A stretch of DNA of 54,578 bases from Spirochaetales bacterium (lineage in GTDB: Bacteria; Spirochaetota; Spirochaetia; DSM-2461): the NCBI GenBank assembly GCA_022360655.1, contig JAKSCK010000079.1:1-54578 (forward strand). The letters are read 5' to 3'. Shown here piece by piece: positions 33,257 through 41,818 of the stretch (position 1 is the first letter of the stretch; every line of letters begins with the position of its first letter). Under the pieces are notes generated by a model, which saw only the letters and a list, made by a program, of their open reading frames with translations, ran no database searches and had not been told where the DNA came from. The translations under genes were made by a program, and so were the position numbers.

Positions 33257-34186
33257 TTAGGGGCTTTGCCAGTCGCCCACCCTCAGAACTTCTCGTTCCA
33301 TGCAAAAGCCACTTTCTTCTTCCACAATACGGGCCACTTCATCAAGAAGTGAATCCACATGGGAGGATGTGGCTCCTTGATCATTAATGACAATATTGCC
33401 ATGCCATTGGGATACAGAGGCCCCACCATGGCGCAAACCTTTTAATCCACAACGGTCAATTAATACACCTGAGGGCACACCAAAATCCCGGTTATTTTTG
33501 AACGCACTTCCAGCGCAGGGGGCACGATAATGCCCTTTTTCTTCTCGGTCATTCCGCTTTTCCACCATGGATTGCCGAAGTTCGGAAAATGGAGCCTCTT
33601 CCACTCGAATCCCACAGCGAAGAATACACCGTGAATCCTCTTGGAAAGGGGAGTGTTTATAGGCCCAGTTGTTTGGATTCATTGGAATCCGTTCAACAGA
33701 ACCATCCGCGTTGAGTACATCAGCCCATTCAAAAACATCAGAAATTTCTTGGTTATAGCAGCGGGCATTCATCCAAAGGGCTCCCCCTACGCTTCCAGGC
33801 ATTCCAAAAAGAAATTCTAATCCCTTAGCTCCAGATGCGGAAGTACGCCAGGCGGCCTCAGACACATCCAACCCACCACCAAGAATGACAAGATTTTCTT
33901 CCCTACGCCATTCGTTGAGGTTCCGGGTATCAGCCACAAGTCCTCGAATCCCTTGGTCTGAGACAAGGAGATTGGCTCCTCCTCCCAAAAGGAACAGGTC
34001 CAACCCTTCTTGGAAGGCCATTTTTTGAAGTTGAGCCAGATCCTCTGCATCCAAAGGTTGGGCGTAAAGATCTGCTGGTCCTCCAAGACGGAAGGTGGTA
34101 TGGCGCCACATCGGTTCTTGGGCCACGAGAATACCGCGAATGTTGAACTTGTCCTGTATATTGGGTAGTTTGTGCACGAGTGTCAT
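33257..34186 (-). CDS. murB: UDP-N-acetylenolpyruvoylglucosamine reductase MurB
   Basis: 309 residues. This FAD enzyme reduces the enolpyruvyl group to make UDP-N-acetylmuramic acid for peptidoglycan. FAD-binding motifs: TTFRLGGPADLY (~30), LLGGGANLLVSDQG (~65) and FGMPGSVGGALWMNARCYNQ (~126-145). The YKHSPFQ (~175) and AGSAFKNN (~223, with the catalytic Ser) segments place it with the shorter type II MurB. A C-terminal Glu in FCMEREVLRVGDW completes the active site. It diverges from cysS with only 34 nt between start codons, and no Shine-Dalgarno is obvious at ATG 34186. It is followed by mgtE on the same strand. Confidence 0.97.
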   Translation of the reverse strand: MTLVHKLPNIQDKFNIRGILVAQEPMWRHTTFRLGGPADLYAQPLDAEDLAQLQKMAFQEGLDLFLLGGGANLLVSDQGIRGLVADTRNLNEWRREENLVILGGGLDVSEAAWRTSASGAKGLEFLFGMPGSVGGALWMNARCYNQEISDVFEWADVLNADGSVERIPMNPNNWAYKHSPFQEDSRCILRCGIRVEEAPFSELRQSMVEKRNDREEKGHYRAPCAGSAFKNNRDFGVPSGVLIDRCGLKGLRHGGASVSQWHGNIVINDQGATSSHVDSLLDEVARIVEEESGFCMEREVLRVGDWQSP

Positions 34187-34220
34187 CTTATTGTCCGCGG
34201 TCCATCACCGCAACCGGAGT

Positions 34221-35645
34221 ATGATTGTGAAACCCTTAAGCCTCTACAATTCCGACGGCCGAGAAATGCAGAAATTCGTTCCATTAGAAGAGGGACAAGC
34301 CGGACTGTATTGCTGCGGACCAACGGTGTACAACTACGCCCATATTGGAAATCTTCGGGCCTACACCCATTGGGACATCCTCCGTCGAACCCTGGAACGC
34401 TTTGGTTACAATGTGAACCATGTCATGAACATCACTGATGTGGGGCATTTGAGTGATGATGGGGATGAAGGTGAAGACAAAATGATCAGCGCGGCCCGGG
34501 AAAAGGGCATGAGCGTTTGGGATATTGCAGAATTCTTCACCAAAGCCTTTTTTGAAGACATTGATCGTCTCAATATTCGTCGACCCAAAACCAGTTGCAA
34601 GGCCACAGAGCATATTCAGGAAATGATTGCTCTTGTAAAGCGTCTGGAAGAGCGTGGTTTCACCTATGAATCCGGTGGAAATGTGTATTTTGATTCCACA
34701 AAACTCCCAGACTACGGGCGAATGGCCCTCCTTGATCGACAGGAGTTAAATCACGGTGCTCGCGTGGGCATTGATGAGAATAAACATCATCCCTTGGATT
34801 TTGTGTTGTGGTTTACCAAAGGAAAATTTGAGAATCAGGCCATGAAATGGGATTCTCCCTGGGGAACTGGATACCCTGGTTGGCATCTGGAATGTTCTGC
34901 CATGAGCTCAAAGTATCTTGGAGAACAAATTGACATCCATGCAGGTGGGATTGATCATATTCCTGTTCACCACACCAATGAAATAGCTCAAAGTGAAGGG
35001 GCTTTTGGTCATAAGTGGGTGAATTGCTGGGTGCATAATGAATTCCTTTTGATGAAAGATGGGAAAATGTCCAAAAGCAAGGGCGGATTTCTTACTCTTC
35101 AGAGCCTCATTGATGATGGCTACGATCCCCTGGATTACCGTTATTTTCTTTTGGGTGGACATTATCGTTCACAGTTGGTCTTTTCAACCGAGTCTTTGGA
35201 TGGTGCTCGTTCTGCTCGTCGCTCTCTAGAAGGGCGCGTGGCCAACTTGAAGCGAGAAATGGGAGAATGGCCTGCAGAAGGGGTGCATGTGGAGCATCCC
35301 CAGGTGATGGCAAGGCTCAAAGCCTTTGATGAAGCCTTAGGTGAAGATTTAAATACACCTCGAGCTTTGGCTGAGGCCTGGGGATTGGTGAAGGATGATT
35401 CGGTACCAGCTCCTCAACGCTTAGCCGGGCTCTATGCCATGGATGAGGTATTGGCTTTGAATCTTTCTCAATCTGGTGAGGAAGAAGGGGCTGAAGATCC
35501 CCAGCTTCTCAATCTCCTTCATCAGCGGCAGGAAGCCCGAGCTCAGAAAGATTGGGCGGCGGCTGATGCCATTCGTGATGAATTGGCTGAACATGGTTGG
35601 AAGGTTGTGGATTCTGCAGAGGGACCTCGATTGGAGAAATTGTGA
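34221..35645 (+). CDS. cysS: Cysteinyl-tRNA synthetase
   Basis: 474 residues. This class I synthetase charges tRNA-Cys in the cytoplasm. The nucleotide-binding HIGH-type motif appears as [14 protein letters not shown] (~residues 32-45) and the KMSKS loop as GKMSKSKGG (~275-283). The zinc ligands are the Cys in YCCGPTV, the Cys in WHLECSAM, and His/Glu in [11 protein letters not shown]. The C-terminal anticodon-binding bundle includes the [20 protein letters not shown] signature. Start: ATG 34221 is only 1 nt from GGAGT, whereas GTG 34227 has ideal spacing (7 nt) from the GGAG at 34216-34219 and would remove just two residues, so either is possible. The frame is open further upstream but enters murB. 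Confidence 0.97.
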   Translation: MIVKPLSLYNSDGREMQKFVPLEEGQAGLYCCGPTVYNYAHIGNLRAYTHWDILRRTLERFGYNVNHVMNITDVGHLSDDGDEGEDKMISAAREKGMSVWDIAEFFTKAFFEDIDRLNIRRPKTSCKATEHIQEMIALVKRLEERGFTYESGGNVYFDSTKLPDYGRMALLDRQELNHGARVGIDENKHHPLDFVLWFTKGKFENQAMKWDSPWGTGYPGWHLECSAMSSKYLGEQIDIHAGGIDHIPVHHTNEIAQSEGAFGHKWVNCWVHNEFLLMKDGKMSKSKGGFLTLQSLIDDGYDPLDYRYFLLGGHYRSQLVFSTESLDGARSARRSLEGRVANLKREMGEWPAEGVHVEHPQVMARLKAFDEALGEDLNTPRALAEAWGLVKDDSVPAPQRLAGLYAMDEVLALNLSQSGEEEGAEDPQLLNLLHQRQEARAQKDWAAADAIRDELAEHGWKVVDSAEGPRLEKL

Positions 35646-35678
35646 AGTTCCAGGTAACGTCTGGGCTTTGTGGTTGTT

Positions 35679-36212
35679 ATGATGAATGAGCGCTCTGAAG
35701 AAGAAGAGAGTTTTTCTCAACTCTATCAGGAGTTTTATGCCGAACTTCATCGGGTTGCTTGGCGAATCTGTGGAAGGCGAGAAGTCGCTGATGAGTTGTG
35801 CCAAGAGGCCTTTCTTCGGTATTACGACCGCCGGGATCGGCTTCCTGGTGGTGATGAAGCTCGCTATTGGCTCATTCGTGTTGTCAAAAACCTGGCGTTT
35901 AACCATGAAAAACGCCGGGGACGGGAGCAAGAAGCCTATCGGTTGTATTCACGACAGCCGCGTGTGATCCCGCAGAATGATGGTGAATCAACCATCCTTG
36001 CCAAAGAATCGTGTGATTTGGTTCGCGAGGCTTTAACCACCGTACCGTATAAACTGAGGGTTGCGTTGATTTTGAAAGAATATGCTGGTTATCCCTATGC
36101 CGATATTGCACGCATATTGAAAATTTCAGAAGCGAATGTGAAAGTCCGTGTTTTTCGAGCACGTCAACAGCTGTCAAAGATTCTTCAGAAGGGGGAAATC
36201 TATGTGCCCTGA
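35679..36212 (+). CDS. ECF-family RNA polymerase sigma factor
   Basis: 177 residues. Region 2 is FSQLYQEFYAELHRVAWRIC ... ADELCQEAFLRYYDRRD (the -10 recognition helix) and RYWLIRVVKNLAFNHEKRRG. Region 4 is LTTVPYKLRVALILKEYAGY, then YADIARILKISEANVKVRVFRARQQL, the helix-turn-helix that reads the -35. Only regions 2 and 4 are present, as in ECF factors. The stop overlaps the anti-sigma start (ATG 36202), the classic sigma/anti-sigma arrangement. ATG 35679 or 35682 is the start; neither has a clear Shine-Dalgarno. It begins 33 nt after cysS. A GTAACGTC stretch lies just upstream, but I cannot define an autoregulated ECF promoter. Confidence 0.95.
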   Translation: MMNERSEEEESFSQLYQEFYAELHRVAWRICGRREVADELCQEAFLRYYDRRDRLPGGDEARYWLIRVVKNLAFNHEKRRGREQEAYRLYSRQPRVIPQNDGESTILAKESCDLVREALTTVPYKLRVALILKEYAGYPYADIARILKISEANVKVRVFRARQQLSKILQKGEIYVP

Positions 36213-36759
36213 TCCTGTGGATCTCTCTGCGTATTATGATCAAGAGCTTCCCATGCAGCAGATGGAGGAGCTTGCTCGTCATATAGAAAATTGTTCTGTT
36301 TGCCGAGCTGCACTTCTTCAATTCCAAACTCTTGGAGAAAAGCTTTCTCAGGAAACAGCACCTGTTTCGGAAGCCAAAATGGAGGATTTCTGGGCTCATG
36401 CCGCCTCATCCCGCATTCATCGGTTCCGCCGCATGCCGCAAATCTCTATTCCACTTCCAGCTCTTGTGGCCGCAACAGCATTGTTCGCTGCAGTGAGTCT
36501 TTTGCATTTTTTCCCAAAACCCTCTGCAGCTCCAACCATCCGAGAGGTGATTGTTCTTGAGACCAGCCCACGTTCGCTGCCTTCTCAAACGCTCTCTCTT
36601 TCACTCTCCCGGGATGAACTCAAAGATTTTCTTGTTTCTCTCTCCACTGAAGAGGCGTTTGATGGAAGGGCTGTTCAAGTGCTTCCTCAGGATTTGGCTC
36701 TCTCTCGTCTGGGAGAACCTCAGCTTGGTCGACCAGCCAGTTTTGAGGTCCTTCCTTGA
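36202..36759 (+). CDS. ZAS-type zinc-finger anti-sigma factor
   Basis: 185 residues. The N-terminus carries LSAYYDQELPMQQMEELARH followed by IENCSVCRAALLQF, giving the HxxxCxxC zinc motif of ZAS (zf-HC2) anti-sigma factors that hold an ECF sigma inactive. One transmembrane helix (ISIPLPALVAATALFAAVSLLHFF) at ~residues 78-100 places the ~80-residue C-terminal part outside the cytoplasm. That part is Ser/Leu-rich with no known sensor domain. The start has GGGGGA 7 nt upstream and overlaps the sigma stop by 11 nt. It should release the upstream ECF factor on an envelope or redox signal. Confidence 0.92.
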   Translation: MCPDPVDLSAYYDQELPMQQMEELARHIENCSVCRAALLQFQTLGEKLSQETAPVSEAKMEDFWAHAASSRIHRFRRMPQISIPLPALVAATALFAAVSLLHFFPKPSAAPTIREVIVLETSPRSLPSQTLSLSLSRDELKDFLVSLSTEEAFDGRAVQVLPQDLALSRLGEPQLGRPASFEVLP

Positions 36760-37355
36760 AGCGTCTTCATACTTCCGCTTTTGCCATCATTTTGTCATCA
36801 CTCACATGTTTTTTTGCTTCCAGTACACTCATGGCACAGCAGCTGGAAACCTCCGATGATCTTTTGGCTTTAACGGCAGAGCAGCTTCTCCGTGAAGCTC
36901 TATTGTTTCGTGTGGATATCAGCGTGTTGTCCTCCGATGAGGGGCAGGTCCTATGGAATAGTGAGGTAACCAAAATCACCATCCCTGGACGAACCGTTTC
37001 TGTTGGTTTAGAAGGCAGTGGATCCCGTTTGACAGTGCGTCTGACACTCTATCCTTCCGATGAATCAAAAAAGGATGAGGGCTACATCCTTGTTGCCCAG
37101 AGTGAAATTTTTGTTGGTGAAGAGTACTCCAGTTCCCTCTCTTCACTCCCTGTGGCTCCCCATGATGAAGTTTATTATTATCCTCTCGGCCGAAACGACC
37201 AAGAGAATGCGTCCTCTGCTTACGAAGTTCGTATGATTTTATCCACAACCCCGTACTGGGAGACTCTTGATGAGCAGGATCGACGTGTGTTGGAATCAGC
37301 CGTGGACTCCTCGGTCCAATTTGATTTGACGGAAAAGGAGCCATCTGTCCCGTGA
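36756..37355 (+). CDS. Exported hypothetical protein of the ECF operon
   Basis: 199 residues. A signal peptide (RLHTSAFAIILSSLTCFFASSTLMAQQ) is followed by a beta-rich mature part with no known motif (SDEGQVLWNSEVTKITIPG, VSVGLEGSGSRLTVRLTLYP). It is probably periplasmic. The start is a TTG at 36756 overlapping the anti-sigma TGA by 3 nt; this is supported because the complete signal peptide begins there and no later ATG would preserve it. It may be a stress-protective factor or the sensor partner of the anti-sigma protein; this is inference from operon position only. Confidence 0.78.
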   Translation: MKRLHTSAFAIILSSLTCFFASSTLMAQQLETSDDLLALTAEQLLREALLFRVDISVLSSDEGQVLWNSEVTKITIPGRTVSVGLEGSGSRLTVRLTLYPSDESKKDEGYILVAQSEIFVGEEYSSSLSSLPVAPHDEVYYYPLGRNDQENASSAYEVRMILSTTPYWETLDEQDRRVLESAVDSSVQFDLTEKEPSVP

Positions 37356-39010
37356 CGCTCAGCCTGAAACGATCTTTTCTCCGACTACTTCCCATCCTGA
37401 TTTTTGTTCTAGCTGCCCTGCTCACCACAGTACTGTTGTACCGCTCACAACGACGACCAGTGATTACGCAGTTGGATCGGGTTTCAGCGGCCACAGGCGA
37501 TAAACTTGAAATCCTTGGAGAGCATTTTGGTCCTGATCGTGATGGAGCTCGACTCTTCATTGGGGCCACACCTCTCACCTCTACCGGAATCCTTGAATGG
37601 GATCCAACACGAATTGTTGCTCGGGTTCCAAGGAACGATGGAGCCGTCTTGGTGCGGATTCAAACACGGGCTGGACTTTCAGAGGGCATGGTTCTTGGAG
37701 ATGCCTCCCGTTTTCCTCGCGTGGATTATGGTCCCTGGCTTTCTGGAGCTCCCTATGTGGAATATGCCGACCCTCCGGGTGGGGCTCCAGGAGCACTGAT
37801 CACTCTTCGGGGGCGAGGTTTTGGTGATAAGGCCATGGGGGGCGAAATCTGGGTGAATCAAAAAGATGAGCTTGGACTTTTTGGAACCAGTGCTCCTGAT
37901 TTTTCACTGTATATCCAAGCCTCAATTGAGTCTTGGTCCAGTGAGGCCATCACGTTTCGTGTTCCATGGGATGCCTCTTCTGGAAACATTTATGTCGTGA
38001 AATCTGGAATGCACAGCAATCCCGTTTCATTTGATCGCCAAGATGGCCCTGGACAAGTCCAACGGGGAGATGGGGTACGCTGGTCGCTCTCTCAATCACT
38101 CAGAATTGATCGCATTGGGAGTTTTCCTGGTAGTTCCCTCTACATTCATCTACCTCAATCTGTTCCAGGTATGGGACAGAATCCACCACTTCTTTTAGAA
38201 CGATCTGGTGGAGAAAATGTGAAATCTCTGCGAGATGATGATGGAAGTTCCCTGTATCGCTTGGATAACCCTCAACCGGAAGATCTTCCGTTTTTGCAGC
38301 GCCAAATTGTTGTAGAAACCTTTCCTGTTCGTGTCCAGGTAGCCCCTTCCCAATTGAAACCCTATGATCCTTCTCAACCTGATCTTGCAAAGGCTCTTGG
38401 GGTTGATGACTGGATTCGTCCTGATCTTGTTCCACGGACCACTGGACGTGTGATTGGTTCACTCCGAGATGATTGGTCGAAAGCTCGAGCCATCTATGAT
38501 TACGTGATTGATCGGTTGGACTGGAGTGATGATCCACCCTCCCGTTCCATTCCTGATTACATTGGGACTCGTTTGGCCGATAGTGAAGGATACAGTTTTC
38601 TTTTTGTATCCATGGCCCGTGCGGCTCAGATTCCAGCCCGTGTTGTGGGAGGAATCACGATTGGATTAGACCAACAAACTCAACGATGGTGGTGGGCTGA
38701 AATTTGGATTGAAGGAATTGGATGGGTTCCAGTAGACCCTGCTATGGGCGATGGCTTTGGTCAGAAAGTCACCAATACCATTGGATTGGGATTTGATTAT
38801 TTTGGTGGTTTAGAGGGACGTCATATTGCGTTTTCTCGTGGAATATTGCCAACAACACGCCTTCAAACAGAGTCTACTTTGTTCATTCCGGAGGATCGGT
38901 ATAGTCTTCAGGGATCCTGGGAAGAGGTGAGTGGAAATCTTGATTCTTACACATCGCATTGGGAGGTTCCGCGAGTACTCTCTTCCTATGCCATACCAGC
39001 TCCACGTTGA
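37352..39010 (+). CDS. Membrane-anchored IPT/transglutaminase-like protein with a degenerate catalytic triad
   Basis: 552 residues. An uncleaved N-terminal anchor (LPILIFVLAALLTTVLLY) precedes two IPT/TIG sandwiches (~residues 36-115: ATGDKLEILGEHFG; ~135-225: APGALITLRGRGFGDKAMGG), a linker, and a transglutaminase-like core (~365-480). The core follows the family pattern: ARAIYDYVIDRLDWSDDPPS, SEGYSFLFVSMARAAQIPAR, RWWWAEIWIEGIGWVPVDP. Aligned by eye with active members, the catalytic Cys position holds Ser and the His position holds Trp, while the Asp (VDP) is kept, so protease/transglutaminase activity is doubtful. The GTG start at 37352 forms a GTGA overlap with the preceding stop. It is the last gene of the ECF operon and probably acts in the periplasm. 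Confidence 0.85.
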   Translation: MTLSLKRSFLRLLPILIFVLAALLTTVLLYRSQRRPVITQLDRVSAATGDKLEILGEHFGPDRDGARLFIGATPLTSTGILEWDPTRIVARVPRNDGAVLVRIQTRAGLSEGMVLGDASRFPRVDYGPWLSGAPYVEYADPPGGAPGALITLRGRGFGDKAMGGEIWVNQKDELGLFGTSAPDFSLYIQASIESWSSEAITFRVPWDASSGNIYVVKSGMHSNPVSFDRQDGPGQVQRGDGVRWSLSQSLRIDRIGSFPGSSLYIHLPQSVPGMGQNPPLLLERSGGENVKSLRDDDGSSLYRLDNPQPEDLPFLQRQIVVETFPVRVQVAPSQLKPYDPSQPDLAKALGVDDWIRPDLVPRTTGRVIGSLRDDWSKARAIYDYVIDRLDWSDDPPSRSIPDYIGTRLADSEGYSFLFVSMARAAQIPARVVGGITIGLDQQTQRWWWAEIWIEGIGWVPVDPAMGDGFGQKVTNTIGLGFDYFGGLEGRHIAFSRGILPTTRLQTESTLFIPEDRYSLQGSWEEVSGNLDSYTSHWEVPRVLSSYAIPAPR

Positions 39011-39075
39011 CTCTCTGAGCGTTTTTCTGGGAATTGAGTGAGAGTTTTCTCTTTGGGGGGAATATTCCGGCGAAC

Positions 39076-39104
39076 TTGTCACGAACTTTCTCCCTGGGTA
39101 TCCT
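39076..39104 (+). promoter_or_regulatory. Probable sigma70 promoter of glyA
   Basis: TTGTCA (39076-39081), 17-nt spacer, TATCCT (39099-39104), 32 nt before the glyA ATG. A normal leader with GGAGGA follows. Confidence 0.65.
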
Positions 39105-39136
39105 GATGGTGTTCTTAATCCTGGAGGACTCAATCA

Positions 39137-40438
39137 ATGCCCGACAATCGAAGCATCGCAGAAATCGATCCCGAATTGCACGCTGCCATAACCGATGAAT
39201 TGGCACGCCAGAGGGATAGGCTGGAGCTCATTGCTTCAGAAAATCTTGTTTCACAGGCCGTTTTGGAAGCAACCGGTTCTGTTCTCACAAACAAGTATGC
39301 AGAAGGTTATCCCTCAAAACGGTATTACGGTGGCTGCGAATACGTGGATGTGGCAGAAGAGCTTGCTCGTGAACGGGCTAAAAAACTCTTTGGTGCCGAA
39401 TACATCAATGTCCAGCCCCATTCAGGTAGTCAGGCCAATATGTCCGCTTACCGTGCTGTCATGAAGAGTGGTGAGACTCTTTTAGGCATGGATTTGGCCC
39501 ATGGTGGACATTTGACTCATGGTTCCCCAGTGAGCTTCTCAGGTAAAGATTATAACATTGTCAGCTATGGTGTGAGCCAAGATAGCGAAACCATTGACTA
39601 TGAAGCTCTTGCTGATCTTGCCCGTGCTCAAAAACCTCGAGTGATTGTTGCAGGGGCTTCGGCCTATCCTCGAGTTCTTGACTTTGCTCGTTTCCGAGCC
39701 ATTGCTGATGAAGTGGGAGCCCTTCTGATCACAGACATGGCTCATATTGCCGGTCTTGTTGCCGCAGGTGAGCATCCTTCTCCTCTTCCTCATTCCCACA
39801 TCACCACCACCACCACCCATAAAACTCTGCGTGGGCCACGAGGTGGTATGGTACTCATTGGGAAGGACATTGAGAATGATATGGGTATTGTGGCCCCCAA
39901 ATCAGGACGGACCAAGCGTTTGGGAGAGCTTGTGGATAGTGTTGTCTTCCCTGGATTGCAGGGCGGTCCCTTGATGCATGTGATCGCGGCAAAGGCCGTG
40001 GCCTTTGGTGAGGCTCTGCGTCCTGAGTTTAAGGACTATCAGAAAAAAGTTCGTGAGAATGCTCAGGCCTTGGCTGTTGCCTTAACCAATGGTGGCGTTC
40101 GTTTGGTCTCAGGTGGAACGGACAACCATTTGATGCTGGTGGATCTTGGTCCATTGGGCGTTACAGGTAAAGATGCCGAAACCTGGTTGGATCTAGCTGG
40201 TATGACCGTGAATAAAAATGCCATTCCTTTTGACCCCAATCCTCCCAGAATCTCTTCTGGTGTGAGAGTGGGGACACCGGCGGTAACCAGCCGTGGAATG
40301 GGAGTGGATCAAATGCCAGAAATTGCATCCTACATGATTGAAGCCTTGAAATCCGGCGGGGATGAGGCGAGACTGAACAGTATCGCAGGGAAGGTAAAGG
40401 CCCTTTGCGACCGTTTCCCTCTTTATCCTGGTCTATAG
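39137..40438 (+). CDS. glyA: Serine hydroxymethyltransferase
   Basis: 433 residues. This PLP enzyme interconverts serine and glycine and charges tetrahydrofolate with a one-carbon unit. Family motifs are complete: [55 protein letters not shown], and [17 protein letters not shown]. The Schiff-base Lys is in [16 protein letters not shown], and [16 protein letters not shown] is near the end. Between the PLP-Lys and [10 protein letters not shown] there is a ~15-residue insertion ([18 protein letters not shown]) relative to the E. coli enzyme. The ATG at 39137 has GGAGGA 8 nt upstream. It is monocistronic by the look of its own promoter and the distinct promoter of the next gene. Confidence 0.98.
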   Translation: MPDNRSIAEIDPELHAAITDELARQRDRLELIASENLVSQAVLEATGSVLTNKYAEGYPSKRYYGGCEYVDVAEELARERAKKLFGAEYINVQPHSGSQANMSAYRAVMKSGETLLGMDLAHGGHLTHGSPVSFSGKDYNIVSYGVSQDSETIDYEALADLARAQKPRVIVAGASAYPRVLDFARFRAIADEVGALLITDMAHIAGLVAAGEHPSPLPHSHITTTTTHKTLRGPRGGMVLIGKDIENDMGIVAPKSGRTKRLGELVDSVVFPGLQGGPLMHVIAAKAVAFGEALRPEFKDYQKKVRENAQALAVALTNGGVRLVSGGTDNHLMLVDLGPLGVTGKDAETWLDLAGMTVNKNAIPFDPNPPRISSGVRVGTPAVTSRGMGVDQMPEIASYMIEALKSGGDEARLNSIAGKVKALCDRFPLYPGL

Positions 40439-40453
40439 CGAGCATTCATTCGC

Positions 40454-40509
40454 TTGACGGTGGATAAACCGGGTCCTTAGAATAGGCTTATCCACCGAGT
40501 TGCAACTCG
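40454..40509 (+). promoter_or_regulatory. Promoter with embedded inverted repeat and palindrome, upstream of the cNMP-binding regulator
   Basis: TTGACG (40454-40459), 18-nt spacer, TAGAAT (40478-40483). The 10-bp arms CGGTGGATAA (40458-40467) and TTATCCACCG (40488-40497) are perfect inverted copies around 20 nt, embracing the -10 box; half-sites are 30 bp apart, about three helical turns. Overlapping the right arm is a perfect 14-bp palindrome CGAGTTGCAACTCG (40496-40509), just after the expected start of transcription. These look like operators. The TTATCCAC core also resembles a DnaA box. Confidence 0.7.
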
Positions 40510-40535
40510 ATGGTCTCGAACCACTTGGAGTCGAC

Positions 40536-41762
40536 ATGAGCAACCCTCTACAGTTGGGACTAGTCAGTTACAACAGAGGCGCCTACATCACCATCGAGGG
40601 GAAGCGGGCCGATCAATTCTACATCATCCGCTCAGGACGGGTGCGCATAGAAAAAGAGTTAGAAATCCCTGGAGGTGATGATGACCTCATCTTGAACCCA
40701 GGGGATTTCTTTGGTGTTGTTTCCACCATGAGCATTCATGCTCATATTGAAAATGCCGTCGCTCTTGATGATTGTACCCTCATTACTGTTCGTCCTGATC
40801 AGTATCCCCTCCTCATTGAGCGCAATACTCCTGTTGCCATGAAAATCATCAATGGATTCTCTAAACAGGTACGTTTCCTTGATCAAGCCCTCACTCGTCT
40901 GACTTTTAAAAGTTCCGTTGAGGCCGATGAACGTCACCTTTTTCAAGTTGGTGAATATTATGCGCGGCAAAATCAATTTAATCAGGCTTTCTATGCCTAC
41001 TATAAATACTGTGAGGCCAATCCCAGCGGTTCCAATGTGGAGCAGGCCAAGCAGCGGATGGCAAAGATTCAACCCTATGCAAAAACAGCAAACCTTCAGC
41101 CTGATATGAATCAGTTCATCCGCCAGTACCCCAAGGACACCATGATCTTTGCTGAAGGGGAAAGTGGACCAGAATTGTACATCATTCAGCGGGGAAGCAT
41201 TCGTATCACAAAGATTGTGAATGATAACGAAGTGCTTCTCGCTCTTCTTAAAAGTGGTGATATTTTTGGAGAAATGGCCCTACTTGAGAATAAACCTCGA
41301 AGTGCTTCTGCCATTGCTCATGAAGATACTGTGCTGATGGCTGTGAACCGGGCCAACTTCAAGGGTATGGTGGTGGAACAGCCCAAAGTGATTTCTCGCC
41401 TGACCTCTTCTCTTGCTGAACGAATTTGGAATCTTCACCGTCAGCTGCGAAATACCCTGATTGAAGATCCTGTTGGACGCTTGTATGACAGTCTTGTATT
41501 AGAGTTGGAAAAAGCCCGAATGGATTTGGCTTCCCGTCAGGCCTATACCTTTGGTTTTGGTCCAAATGATTTGATTAATATGGTGGGCCTCAGCAAGGAT
41601 TCTGGTCGAGCAGCCGTTTCTACCTTGTTGGAGAGCAAGGATTTAACTGTGGTAGAGAATCATCTTCATGCAGCGGATATCTCAAAAATCTCCAAATCAG
41701 CAGAGTACTACAAGAAAATGGAAATACGTCGGGAATCCCGTACCAACAGAACAAGTCGTTAA
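40536..41762 (+). CDS. Crp/Fnr-like regulator with two cyclic-nucleotide-binding domains
   Basis: 408 residues from ATG 40536 (GGAG 8 nt upstream). Domain 1 (~residues 1-120) has the cNMP beta-roll (RADQFYIIRSGRVRIEKELE, GDFFGVVSTMSIHAHIENAV), but the phosphate-binding Arg of the PRSA motif is missing. A helical, TPR-like linker follows (VGEYYARQNQFNQAFYAYYK). Domain 2 (~200-315) has the canonical cassette GDIFGEMALLENKPRSASAI with Glu and Arg that grip cyclic nucleotide. The C-terminus (NDLINMVGLSKDSGRAAVST, LLESKDLTVVENHLHAADI) resembles a winged helix. It is a cytoplasmic cAMP (or c-di-nucleotide) responsive regulator and a plausible effector of the cyclase at 24504-27383. The promoter carries operator-like repeats, suggesting autoregulation. 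A strong terminator follows. Confidence 0.88.
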   Translation: MSNPLQLGLVSYNRGAYITIEGKRADQFYIIRSGRVRIEKELEIPGGDDDLILNPGDFFGVVSTMSIHAHIENAVALDDCTLITVRPDQYPLLIERNTPVAMKIINGFSKQVRFLDQALTRLTFKSSVEADERHLFQVGEYYARQNQFNQAFYAYYKYCEANPSGSNVEQAKQRMAKIQPYAKTANLQPDMNQFIRQYPKDTMIFAEGESGPELYIIQRGSIRITKIVNDNEVLLALLKSGDIFGEMALLENKPRSASAIAHEDTVLMAVNRANFKGMVVEQPKVISRLTSSLAERIWNLHRQLRNTLIEDPVGRLYDSLVLELEKARMDLASRQAYTFGFGPNDLINMVGLSKDSGRAAVSTLLESKDLTVVENHLHAADISKISKSAEYYKKMEIRRESRTNRTSR

Positions 41763-41785
41763 TTCAAGTTTTGAGCATGTGAATC

Positions 41786-41809
41786 AATCCCCCCTTTTTT
41801 GGGGGGATT
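41786..41809. terminator. Bidirectional rho-independent terminator
   Basis: AATCCCCCC (41786-41794), six T, GGGGGGATT (41801-41809), then TTGTCTTT; the minus strand also has a T-rich flank. It separates the convergent cNMP-regulator and Calx-beta lipoprotein genes. Confidence 0.85.
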
Positions 41810-41818
41810 TTGTCTTTA

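Noticed and set aside
40458..40497. A replication origin marked by inverted DnaA-box-like TTATCCAC sites
   Set aside because: Only two sites, no AT-rich unwinding element, and no dnaA, dnaN or gyrB nearby. A promoter operator is a better explanation.
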